Shown: piece by piece, positions 6,791 through 13,121 of the stretch | Layout of the letters: every line of letters starts with the position of its first letter | Numbering within the stretch: position 1 is the stretch's first letter | Assembly (NCBI GenBank): GCA_904393855.1 | Contig: CAJFNE010000065.1 | Location: 1-13,800 of the forward strand | DNA length: 13,800 nucleotides | Origin: an uncultured Oscillibacter sp. | Lineage (GTDB): Bacteria > Bacillota > Clostridia > Oscillospirales > Oscillospiraceae | Reading direction: 5' to 3' | Program-made: the position numbers and the translations under genes | Notes under the pieces: model-generated | The model's input: only the letters and a program-made list of their open reading frames with translations | Database searches by the model: none | What the model was told of the DNA's origin: nothing

Positions 6791-7510
6791 ATGCTGATCG
6801 TATTGCGCAGGCGCTGGCTTTGGGGCGCCGGGCTGGTCTGCTGTGTCGTGCTGGGCATGGCCGGGATTCTCTGGGCGGGGCACCGGGTGGAGGACGCGCC
6901 GGCCTTTGCCGCCCAGGGGGAGACGATGGTAACGGTGATCGTGGACCCGGGCCACGGGGGCGTGGACGGCGGTGCCTCCACGGCGGACGGCGTGCTGGAG
7001 CGGGATTTGAACCTGGAGGTGGCCCAACGGGTCCGGGACCTCCTGTGTCTGACTGGGCAGCGGGCCGTGCTGACCCGGACCACAGAGGAGGACCTCCACA
7101 CGGAGGGAGACACCATCCGGGAGCGGAAGGTGTCCGACACCCGCAACCGGGTGGCCCTGGTGAACGGTACGGAGAACGGGCTGTTGCTGAGCATCCATCA
7201 GAACAGCCTGCCGTCCTCGCCCGCCACCCGCGGGGCCTTTGTTTTCTGGAACCGGGTCGCGGGCGCGGAGGACCTGGCCAAGGCGCTGCAGGACGCCCTG
7301 AACGGGAGCGTCAACCAGGGAAATGAGAAGGAAGCCCGGCAGATCCCCGACTCCGTCTACCTGATGAACCACGTGACGGCGCCGGGGGTGCTGGTGGAGT
7401 GTGGCTTCCTCTCCAACCCGGCGGAGGCCGCGGCGCTGCAGGACCCGGCCTATCAGACGCGGCTGGCGGTCGCCATCACCGCCGGCGTGCTGGAGTTAGA
7501 TAAAAGTTAA
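6791..7510 (+). CDS. cwlD: Germination-specific N-acetylmuramoyl-L-alanine amidase CwlD
   Basis: A zinc amidase of the Amidase_3 family. In spore formers CwlD strips peptides from cortex muramic acid, the first step in making the muramic-delta-lactam recognised by germination lytic enzymes. An N-terminal hydrophobic segment (LWGAGLVCCVVLGMAGILWA) acts as signal or anchor and places the enzyme outside the membrane. Numbering from an upstream in-frame GTG at 6782, the zinc ligands are His58 (DPGHGG), Glu73 (GVLERDLN) and His139 (SIHQN), and the catalytic Glu206 sits in VECGFLSN. From the ATG at 6791 subtract 3. I chose the ATG because GGGGG at 6778-6782 is 8 nt before it and overlaps the GTG. 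Length of about 239 aa is normal for CwlD. Divergent from the cotJ unit, consistent with a small spore-gene cluster. Confidence 0.92.
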   Translation: MLIVLRRRWLWGAGLVCCVVLGMAGILWAGHRVEDAPAFAAQGETMVTVIVDPGHGGVDGGASTADGVLERDLNLEVAQRVRDLLCLTGQRAVLTRTTEEDLHTEGDTIRERKVSDTRNRVALVNGTENGLLLSIHQNSLPSSPATRGAFVFWNRVAGAEDLAKALQDALNGSVNQGNEKEARQIPDSVYLMNHVTAPGVLVECGFLSNPAEAAALQDPAYQTRLAVAITAGVLELDKS

Positions 7511-7595
7511 AAGATAAAAAATAAAAGATCAGAGATATTCCAGAATCTGGTTCTCATTTATCTCTTATCTCTTATCTCATATCTTTTATCTGATC
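7511..7595. repeat. AT-rich polypurine/polypyrimidine imperfect palindrome with tandem TTATCTC heptamers
   Basis: The left half is almost pure A/G on the plus strand (repeated AAAAGATAAAA-type units). The right half is almost pure T/C and contains three tandem TTATCTC units at 7558-7578. GATCAGA at 7527-7533 is mirrored by TCTGATC at 7589-7595, and the centre holds CCAGA-A-TCTGG (7540-7550). The whole can fold as a long imperfect hairpin. It fills the gap between the cwlD stop and the radA ribosome site and is far more AT-rich than the flanks. It could be a small dispersed repeat, a terminator for cwlD or a leader structure for radA. Confidence 0.6.
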
Positions 7596-7607
7596 GTGGA
7601 GGTTACC

Positions 7608-8981
7608 ATGAAGCAAAAGACCCTATTCTACTGCACGGAGTGCGGGAATGAGACGCCGAAATGGGCGGGGCGGTGCCCTGCCTGCGGCGCTTGGAATACG
7701 ATCGTGGAGCAGCCCGCCGCCCGTTCCGCCGGGAACCGGGGCGGGGGAGCGGTCTCCGCGCAGCCTGCCCAGCGGCCCCGGCCCATCACGGAGCTGCCCG
7801 GCGGGGAGGAGATCCGGTTCCCCACCGGCATGGGGGAGCTGGACCGGGTCCTGGGCGGGGGAGCCGTCCAGGGCTCCCTGGTGCTGGTGGGCGGCGCGCC
7901 GGGAATCGGCAAGTCCACGCTGATGCTGCAGATCTGCAGCAAGCTTTGCGAGACCTCCAAGGTCCTCTATGTATCCGGCGAGGAGTCCGCCTATCAGCTC
8001 CGGCTGCGGGCCCGGCGGCTCCGGGCGGAGAATGAACGGCTGTTCGTGCTGTCGGAGACCCGACTGGACGCCATCCTGGAGAGTGTGGCCGCAGAGCAGC
8101 CGGACGTGCTGATCGTGGACTCCATCCAAACGCTGTACCACGACACGATTGACGCGCCGGCGGGCAGCGTCAGCCAGGTGAAGGACTGCACCCTGTCCCT
8201 GATGCAGCTGGCGAAAGGGCAGGGGGTCACCATTTTTGTCATCGGCCACGTGAACAAGGACGGGGCCATTGCGGGCCCCAAGGTCCTGGAGCACATGGTG
8301 GACTGCGTGCTGTACTTCGAGGGGGACCAGCACAGCACCCACCGGATTCTCCGGGCGGCCAAGAACCGCTTCGGAGCCACCAATGAGATCGGCGTTTTCG
8401 AGATGGGGGACGCGGGGCTGCGGGAGGTGGAGAACCCCTCGGAGCTGCTGCTGTCCGACCGGCCGAAGGATGCGCCCGGCACCTGCGTCACCTGTGTGAT
8501 GGAGGGTGTCCGGCCCGTGCTGGCGGAGATCCAGGCCCTGGTGGTGACCTCCGGCGGCGGGAACCCCCGGCGCACCAGCAACGGCTTTGACTACAACCGG
8601 ATGGCCATGCTGCTGGCGGTGCTGGAGAAGCGGGGCGGACTGAAAGTCTCCGCCTGTGACGCATATTTGAACATTATCGGCGGACTGTGGCTGGACGAGC
8701 CCGCCGCGGACCTGGCAGCGGTGGTGGCGCTGGCCTCCAGCTATCTGGACCGGCCTGTGCCCAGCGGCCTGGTGGCCATCGGCGAGGTGGGCCTGACCGG
8801 GGAGCTGCGGATGGTGAACCAGCTGGAGCAGCGGATCTCCGAGGTCCGGCGGCTGGGCTTCACCCGGTGTGTGATCCCGACGCCCCGGACCCGGGCGCTG
8901 CCGAATTATCCCGGCCTGGAGCTGATCCCGGTTCGGAATATCGGTGAGGCGATCCGAGCCGCGCTCCGTCCGCGGGAATGA
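7608..8981 (+). CDS. radA: DNA repair protein RadA
   Basis: RadA (Sms) is a RecA-related ATPase and DnaB-like branch-migration factor in homologous recombination and repair. The 457-aa protein has the expected order. A C4 zinc finger (Cys9, Cys12, Cys23, Cys26) is followed by a Pro/Arg-rich linker. The ATPase domain has Walker A GGAPGIGKST (Lys102), Walker B VLIVDSIQ, and the RadA signature KNRFG at 252-256. The C-terminal domain is Lon-protease-like, including SGLVAIGEVGLTGELR. A GTG at 7596 is in frame, but GGAGGT (7598-7603) is the ribosome site for the ATG at 7608, so the shorter start is right. The 3' end overlaps a small minus-strand gene. Confidence 0.97.
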   Translation: MKQKTLFYCTECGNETPKWAGRCPACGAWNTIVEQPAARSAGNRGGGAVSAQPAQRPRPITELPGGEEIRFPTGMGELDRVLGGGAVQGSLVLVGGAPGIGKSTLMLQICSKLCETSKVLYVSGEESAYQLRLRARRLRAENERLFVLSETRLDAILESVAAEQPDVLIVDSIQTLYHDTIDAPAGSVSQVKDCTLSLMQLAKGQGVTIFVIGHVNKDGAIAGPKVLEHMVDCVLYFEGDQHSTHRILRAAKNRFGATNEIGVFEMGDAGLREVENPSELLLSDRPKDAPGTCVTCVMEGVRPVLAEIQALVVTSGGGNPRRTSNGFDYNRMAMLLAVLEKRGGLKVSACDAYLNIIGGLWLDEPAADLAAVVALASSYLDRPVPSGLVAIGEVGLTGELRMVNQLEQRISEVRRLGFTRCVIPTPRTRALPNYPGLELIPVRNIGEAIRAALRPRE

Positions 8982-9093
8982 AATGGATACAGGCGCCGCC
9001 CAGGGCGGGAACTCCCGCGGCAGCGGCGCTGTCCAGGGTACAAAGTCCGTCGGACTGATAAACGCAGGCGCTGGTACAGGGGATCAGACTCAT
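8860..9093 (-). CDS. Small Cys-rich protein of unknown function, overlapping the end of radA
   Basis: The N-terminal part follows a pattern I recall from short Clostridial proteins, often labelled by mistake as hydroxymyristoyl-ACP dehydratase: MSLIPCxxxCVYQSDGLCTLD, then a further Cys in GACIHFIP. The four Cys could bind metal. Function is unknown. Such proteins usually stop soon after the last Cys. Here the frame continues for about 37 more residues (Gly/Ser/Pro/Ala-rich), all antisense to the radA 3' end. That suggests an ancestral stop was lost or that only the first part matters. An upstream in-frame ATG at 9108 is possible. Neither start has a clear ribosome site, which lowers confidence. 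Convergent with radA. Confidence 0.5.
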   Translation of the reverse strand: MSLIPCTSACVYQSDGLCTLDSAAAAGVPALGGACIHFIPADGARLGSPHRYSEPGSAPGRDNSAAPGSGASGSHTG

Positions 9094-9198
9094 GACGACA
9101 TCATCCATTCATGTTGATCTGGGGTTTGCTCTGGGACTAGCTTGACCCGGATTTCAGATTTTATGACCAGGGAGGAGGATTTGCGGGGATGCCATGGA

Positions 9199-9227
9199 TT
9201 GAACAAAATAATAATTTTGTTTAATTT
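9199..9227 (+). promoter_or_regulatory. Promoter-like element with dyad AACAAAA-N6-TTTTGTT, copy A
   Basis: TTGAAC (9199-9204), a 17-nt spacer and TAATTT (9222-9227). The inverted repeat AACAAAA (9202-9208) and TTTTGTT (9215-9221) spans the end of the -35-like box and the whole spacer. The element is AT-only apart from three bases, in GC-rich surroundings, 67 nt before the recombinase ATG. A leader hairpin AACCGGC/GCCGGTT (9239-9245 with 9262-9268) follows, as does an AGGAGG (9230-9235) not placed for any start. A second copy stands at 13037-13065. Confidence 0.5.
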
Positions 9228-9294
9228 AGAGGAGGGAAAACCGGCTTCCAGCGGCTTCTGCGCCGGTTGGGACCGTCGCCCGCGGAAAACACGT

Positions 9295-9483
9295 ATGACA
9301 GATTATCGCACGCAGGCCCCGCAGATCCTGCGGGATTTTCTCGCGTATCACGAGACCATCAAGGGACATTCCCAGCGCACCGTGGATGAATACTTTCTGG
9401 ACCTGCGGAATTTTTTCCGCTATCTCAAGCAGATCCGGGACCCGGCTCTGGCGGACAAGCCGCTGGATGAGATCGATACATGA
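9295..9483 (+). CDS. N-terminal fragment of a split XerC/XerD-like tyrosine recombinase
   Basis: 62 residues matching the start of the core-binding (SAM-like) domain of Xer recombinases: FLAYHETIKGHSQRTVDEYFLDLRNFFRYL. The frame ends at a TGA (9481-9483) in the middle of that domain, after PLDEIDT. The next frame picks up at MTYLSRDRA, roughly 20 residues further on in intact relatives as I recall them. A deletion that also shifts the frame explains this best. The ATG at 9295 has only a weak purine stretch (GCGGAAAA) before it. An in-frame extension to 9142 lacks family similarity. On its own the product cannot recombine DNA. Confidence 0.7.
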   Translation: MTDYRTQAPQILRDFLAYHETIKGHSQRTVDEYFLDLRNFFRYLKQIRDPALADKPLDEIDT

Positions 9484-10277
9484 CCTATCTCAGCCGGGAC
9501 CGGGCCCAGCATCCCAACAGCCCCGTTTCGGACTACGGGCTGAACGCGGCCTCCCGGGCCCGGAAGATCGCCACGATTCGCTCCTTTTATAATTACCTCA
9601 CCAACAAGACCCACCAACTTCGTGAAAATCCTGTCAAAGATATGGATTCGCCCAAGCTGAAGAAAACGCTGCCCAAGTACCTGACCCTGGACGAGAGCGT
9701 ACAGCTGCTGAACGCCGTGGATGGCAAGAATCAGGAGCGGGATTCCTGTATCCTGACCCTCTTCCTCAACTGCGGGCTGCGGATCAGTGAGCTGGTGGGG
9801 CTGAACCTCACCGACATCCAGGGCGAGACGCTGCGGGTGCTGGGCAAGGGCAACAAGGTCCGCATCATCTATCTGAACGACGCCTGCCAGGCGGCCCTGG
9901 AGCAGTATCTGGCGGTGCGCCGGCCCATTGTCGGCCGGGACGCCAATGCCCTCTTCCTCTCTGCCCGGAACGAGCGGATCAGCCGCTCCATGGTCCACGC
10001 CATGGTGAAGAAGCGGCTGAGCGCCGCCGGCATCGACGCCAGCCAGTACTCCTCCCACAAGCTGCGCCACACTGCCGCCACGCTGATGCTGCAAAACGGC
10101 GTGGATGTTCGGGCGGTGCAGGAGGTCCTGGGCCATGAGCACCTGAATACCACGGAGATCTATACCCATGTGGACAACGAGGGACTGCGGATAGCTGCAA
10201 AGGCAAACCCCTTGTCGCGCTATGTGAAACAAGAAAAAAGGAAGAATTCAGACGATTCAGACAAGGAAACCGGCTGA
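9480..10277 (+). CDS. C-terminal part of split XerC/XerD-like tyrosine recombinase, catalytic domain intact
   Basis: 265 residues holding the rest of the core-binding domain (AASRARKIATIRSFYNYL) and the whole catalytic domain. The active-site set is complete: Arg101 (CGLRISEL), Lys123 (LGKGNKVR), His193 and Arg196 (HKLRH), His219 (LGHEHLNT) and the nucleophile Tyr228 (IYTHV). Xer enzymes resolve chromosome dimers or integrate elements by forming a 3'-phosphotyrosine link. Its ATG overlaps the TGA of the N-terminal fragment as ATGA, and the frame is closed by TGA at 9468 just upstream, so this ATG is the only sensible start. Translation by coupling is possible. Otherwise the locus is a pseudogene. 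The lack of further stops argues for a recent break or retained use. The stop codon lies inside the terminator stem. Being next to radA and not within an element suggests a chromosomal Xer-type gene. Confidence 0.8.
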   Translation: MTYLSRDRAQHPNSPVSDYGLNAASRARKIATIRSFYNYLTNKTHQLRENPVKDMDSPKLKKTLPKYLTLDESVQLLNAVDGKNQERDSCILTLFLNCGLRISELVGLNLTDIQGETLRVLGKGNKVRIIYLNDACQAALEQYLAVRRPIVGRDANALFLSARNERISRSMVHAMVKKRLSAAGIDASQYSSHKLRHTAATLMLQNGVDVRAVQEVLGHEHLNTTEIYTHVDNEGLRIAAKANPLSRYVKQEKRKNSDDSDKETG

Positions 10278-10303
10278 GAGGACTTCCCTCTCAGCCGGTT
10301 TTT
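10267..10303 (+). terminator. Intrinsic terminator after the recombinase
   Basis: A perfect stem pairs AACCGGCTGAGAGG (10268-10281) with CCTCTCAGCCGGTT (10287-10300) around a 5-nt loop. A run of five T follows (10299-10303). The recombinase TGA is within the left arm. It also separates the converging SLH-GH18 gene. Confidence 0.92.
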
Positions 10304-10324
10304 CCCGAGAAACCTTGCCAACAT

Positions 10325-12031
10325 TTATTCTTGAAACAAACAGGTCCAACTCCAGTCCCGGATATCACCGAAGCTATACACGGGAATGATTCCCAGCCGC
10401 CAGAGGGAGACCCCGTTTACCCCCAGCAGTTTGGCCACCCGCAGTGCTGACTGAACGCTTTGACTGTCCTGATACCACAGGAAGTAGCGGCTGCCATCCT
10501 CGGTGGTATAGATGGCGTAGGGCTGCTGATAGGTGTTGGACCAGCCGGCCTCCGTGTTTGCCTGGGCCAGACGTTTTACCACGGTCTCCACCGAGGGATA
10601 CACCGGTGTGCCGGAGACCAGATTCCCCTCCCCGTCGATCTGCCAGGCGGTGCACTTGCTGGAGAAGCCCAGCAGCACCTTGTCTGCATCCACCCGGCCT
10701 GTCAGGATTTTGAGCCCCAGATACACCTGGTCGATGGGGGCCGTGGCAGCGGTGCGGTAGTAAGTAGAGCCCACGAAATCACGCATGTCCCGGGTATCGT
10801 AGTCGTAGGCCATCAGAATGAGTTTGTCCGCCAGATCGCCGATGGCGGCATAATCATAGCCGCTGTAGCTCTGGTCGTAGCCCTCGGCCAGAATGGGGGA
10901 AACGCAGACGTACAGGGCCTTGTCCAGTGCTTCCAGCTCCTGGTCCAACTCCGTCAAAAAGGCGGTGAAGTCCGCCCGCTGAGCGCTGCGGAGCCCCTCA
11001 AAGTCGATAGTGACGCCGCTGTAAGGATTTCTGCCGATGGCCCGGTAATCTACCGTCAGCTCGCCCACGATCTGTTCCACCGCCTGGGCCCGTCCCGCAT
11101 CGGAGGCCAGCAAGCTTTTCAGGTCCTTGCCGTCCATGAACACGCTCAGGTGCAGAGGTACGTCTCGGCTGGATAAGGAATCGGTTACCTCCTCGTAGCC
11201 GCTGGGGATTGCGTACTCATTGCCGTTTGCCGAAGTGGTGGAGAGCAGTGCGGTCTCCCCGTCCCAGGTCATCCTGCTCCAGCCGGCGCTGACCGCGTCC
11301 ATGTCCTCCGCCAGATGCAGCTGGCTGTAGGAGGAGATGGCGTAGAAGCCGTGGGCAAACTCTGCGGGACCGTTCATCTTCTCATAGATCCGCACCAGCA
11401 TGGCCGCCGCCTGGGCCCGGGTGGCGGTATTGTCCGGTGAAAACGTGGTGTTAGAGGTGCCGTTGGTCATGCCGATGGAGTAGGCGATGGCGATGTACCC
11501 CTGGTTCTCCGGGGACACGTCGGTGAAAGGCGTTCCGCCCAGGAGCCGCCCGTAGCTGCCGCCGGAGGCTATCTGGTCCGCCGCGCTGCCCAATCCCAGG
11601 GCCCGCACCAGGATCTCCGCCATCTCCCCTCGGGTAATGGGGTCGCTGGGACGGAAAGGCACAGTGGAATCCACCCATCCCATCCGGGCTGCCTGCTCAA
11701 TGGAGGGGAAAAATGGCGCCATTTCCTTTGTGTTAGGGACCGCCATGGCCGGCCCCACGTGGCTGATGGCGACTGAGGCACCTCGCAGGTCTTCCGGCAG
11801 CATCCGTCCCACCACAGTGACGAATTGGGCCCGGGTCATGGTATCGCCATAGCCGAAGGTGTCGGGACTATACCCGTTCATCAGGCCGTAGTCCACGGCC
11901 TTCTCCACTTCTGCCGCCAGCGCGCTGTTTGCCGGCACGTCGCGGAAGGATGTCTCCGCCGCCCCGGCGGCGGGGGCCAGCAGGCACACTGCCAGCGATA
12001 TCGCCAGCAATCCGGACAATAATTTCCTCAT
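10325..12031 (-). CDS. Secreted SLH-domain protein with GH18 (YaaH/SleL-like) glycosidase domain
   Basis: 568 aa from the ATG at 12031, which has GAGGGTGG before it. Residues 1-25 form a signal peptide ending AAGAA. Three S-layer homology repeats lie at about 28-78 (FRDVPAN to MTRAQFVTVVGRML), 105-147 (weaker; PSDPITRGEMAEILVRALGL) and 168-219 (FTDVSPEN to ATRAQAAAMLVRIYEKM). They anchor proteins to pyruvylated cell-wall polymers. From about 224 follows a GH18 barrel of the YaaH/YdhD/SleL kind. Its catalytic strand GVTIDFEGLR has Asp343 and the likely acid Glu345, and LMAYDYD provides the usual Asp/Tyr on a later strand. The FL..L...L segment after the catalytic strand and the end motif GVSLWRLG also fit. 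Relatives cut N-acetylglucosaminyl bonds in peptidoglycan or spore cortex. A link to spores is inferred from neighbours. No LysM domain is present. Confidence 0.88.
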   Translation of the reverse strand: MRKLLSGLLAISLAVCLLAPAAGAAETSFRDVPANSALAAEVEKAVDYGLMNGYSPDTFGYGDTMTRAQFVTVVGRMLPEDLRGASVAISHVGPAMAVPNTKEMAPFFPSIEQAARMGWVDSTVPFRPSDPITRGEMAEILVRALGLGSAADQIASGGSYGRLLGGTPFTDVSPENQGYIAIAYSIGMTNGTSNTTFSPDNTATRAQAAAMLVRIYEKMNGPAEFAHGFYAISSYSQLHLAEDMDAVSAGWSRMTWDGETALLSTTSANGNEYAIPSGYEEVTDSLSSRDVPLHLSVFMDGKDLKSLLASDAGRAQAVEQIVGELTVDYRAIGRNPYSGVTIDFEGLRSAQRADFTAFLTELDQELEALDKALYVCVSPILAEGYDQSYSGYDYAAIGDLADKLILMAYDYDTRDMRDFVGSTYYRTAATAPIDQVYLGLKILTGRVDADKVLLGFSSKCTAWQIDGEGNLVSGTPVYPSVETVVKRLAQANTEAGWSNTYQQPYAIYTTEDGSRYFLWYQDSQSVQSALRVAKLLGVNGVSLWRLGIIPVYSFGDIRDWSWTCLFQE

Positions 12032-12154
12032 GGAACCACCCTCTCTTCTGTAAGATAATCCCATGGTAGCAGGCCTGTCTGAAAAAATGTGAACGATCTG
12101 TAAATACTTTCAGGACCACGCGGCCCCCATCGAGCCGTATAGTCCTTATTTTGT

Positions 12155-12337
12155 CTAGGGCTCCGGTGTCCCGCGCTCCCCGGGATGGACGCCAGGGCGG
12201 GGATCTGCGCCGTAGGCCTGCGCCTCCAGCACCAGCCGGGCGAAGTCCGCGAAAGAGTTCCCGGTCCGGGATGCCGCGCCTTCCGGTGCGGGGAATCCAG
12301 AGAGCTGCTCATCGGTTTCTCTCACAGCTGTCGCCAT
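12155..12337 (-). CDS. Doubtful small hypothetical ORF in the gap between SLH-GH18 and amidase genes
   Basis: The stretch 12032-12397 has no convincing gene. The best candidate is a 60-aa frame starting at ATG 12337 (in-frame TTG at 12349) with GC-rich third positions and a helical, acidic-to-alanine middle (SFADFARLVLEAQAYG). It has no ribosome binding site and I recognise no family. The remaining part (12032-12154) is the leader of the SLH-GH18 gene, less GC-rich, in which I see no promoter I would defend. Confidence 0.22.
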   Translation of the reverse strand: MATAVRETDEQLSGFPAPEGAASRTGNSFADFARLVLEAQAYGADPRPGVHPGERGTPEP

Positions 12338-12397
12338 GGAGTGGGTCAATGTTTGCTACCGCACGGGTGTGATCAGAATATGAGAATGCCGGACCGC

Positions 12398-12433
12398 AAA
12401 AAGGGCCGCGCGGCAAATACACTGCGCGGCCCT
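12398..12433 (-). terminator. Intrinsic terminator after the amidase_6 gene
   Basis: On the minus strand AGGGCCGCGC (12433-12424) pairs with GCGCGGCCCT (12411-12402) around a 12-nt loop, followed by five T (12402-12398). Stem of 10 perfect pairs. It lies 34 nt after the stop of the amidase-domain gene. Confidence 0.9.
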
Positions 12434-12466
12434 GGAAAATGGCAGTGGGCGCCCTCTGGCCGTCCC

Positions 12467-12970
12467 TCAGGGCAGCATGGTGCCGATGATGTGGATCGGC
12501 CGGATATCCCGATATTCATAAGTGGACAGAGGCCGGTTATCGGCGTCAAAGCTGTGAGCCGCCAGCAGGATGTTCTCCGGGGCGATAGGGTTGCCCACAG
12601 CCACCACCACCGGCGTGTGCTGGAACTCCTCTCCCTTGAAGGACAGCTGGATGACGTCCCCCGGCAGCAGCTCCTCCAGCGTACAGGGACGTCCCATGGG
12701 GCCCACCGAGGTTCCCTGCCGGGTGAGAAAATTATAGAAGTAGGGCACCCCGGTCCAGGCGGGGGCCTTCTGATTGGAGTCGATATAGTACCAGCCAAAG
12801 GTGGGCGTGAAGTTCATCACACCGCTGCCGGCAAACACGCACTGGGACGCGAAGTTGGTGCAGTCCCCGCCCAGATGCTCGTAATCATAGAACGCCGGAT
12901 TCCGCCCGTAGGCCCACTGGTGGGCATACTGCACCGCGGCGCTCCGGTCATAGTCCGCTGCAAAGCGCAT
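12467..12970 (-). CDS. Putative amidase-domain (amidase_6, NlpC/P60-like) protein
   Basis: 167 aa that are almost entirely one amidase_6 domain. The start YDRSAAVQYAHQWAYGRNPAFYDYEHLGGDCTNFASQ has the family layout, with the likely nucleophile Cys37 in GGDCTNF. Then come GWYYIDS, AWTGVPYFYNFL, and PGDVIQLSF with a His (HTPVVVAV) that probably completes a Cys-His pair. Relatives are papain-fold hydrolases found in Firmicutes, often joined to secreted or spore proteins. The true substrate is unknown. No signal peptide is visible, so the protein would act in the cytosol or, if made in the mother cell, on the spore surface. GGGGAGGGAG before the ATG at 12970 fixes the start. An in-frame TTG at 12991 is inside the ribosome site region. 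Its leader carries the shared dyad element and a CCCCG/CGGGG hairpin (13004-13017). Confidence 0.87.
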   Translation of the reverse strand: MRFAADYDRSAAVQYAHQWAYGRNPAFYDYEHLGGDCTNFASQCVFAGSGVMNFTPTFGWYYIDSNQKAPAWTGVPYFYNFLTRQGTSVGPMGRPCTLEELLPGDVIQLSFKGEEFQHTPVVVAVGNPIAPENILLAAHSFDADNRPLSTYEYRDIRPIHIIGTMLP

Positions 12971-13036
12971 AGGCTCTCCCTCCCCTTTCAAAGTCTATGC
13001 GCGCCCCGCCGACGGGGTGATGGACGCTTGCGGAAT

Positions 13037-13065
13037 CAAATAAACAAAACTTAACTTTTGTTGAA
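13037..13065 (-). promoter_or_regulatory. Promoter-like element with dyad AACAAAA-N6-TTTTGTT, copy B
   Basis: Read on the minus strand: TTCAAC (13065-13060), a 17-nt spacer and TATTTG (13042-13037). Inverted repeat arms AACAAAA (13043-13049) and TTTTGTT (13056-13062) on the plus strand have a 6-nt centre, as in copy A at 9199-9227. The element stands 66 nt before the amidase_6 ATG. As a sigma-A promoter the boxes are weak, so an activator, a repressor or another sigma factor is likely. Confidence 0.45.
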
Positions 13066-13078
13066 TACTCGGGACATG

Positions 13079-13104
13079 AAAACGGGGAAGCAGCCGCTTC
13101 CCCG
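13079..13104 (-). terminator. Intrinsic terminator after yebC
   Basis: On the minus strand CGGGGAAGC (13104-13096) pairs with GCTTCCCCG (13091-13083) around a 4-nt loop, followed by TTTT (13082-13079). It lies 17 nt after the yebC stop and directly before the dyad element of the next gene. Confidence 0.85.
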
Positions 13105-13121
13105 CTGTACAGGACGGAAAT

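Noticed and set aside
7558..7578. CRISPR or other regularly spaced array
   Set aside because: The TTATCTC units are directly adjacent 7-mers without spacers, a simple tandem repeat.
9142..9294. Longer start for the recombinase N-terminal fragment at 9142
   Set aside because: The added residues have no recombinase similarity and the region contains the AT-rich promoter-like element and leader hairpin.
9295..10277. Integrase of a prophage or mobile element
   Set aside because: No attachment-site duplication, excisionase, phage or conjugation genes nearby. Neighbours are core genes and the protein resembles chromosomal Xer enzymes.
12151..12400. A non-coding RNA gene in the gap before the SLH-GH18 gene
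   Set aside because: Apart from the terminator belonging to the amidase_6 gene, I see no promoter plus terminator pair and no conserved fold I can name.
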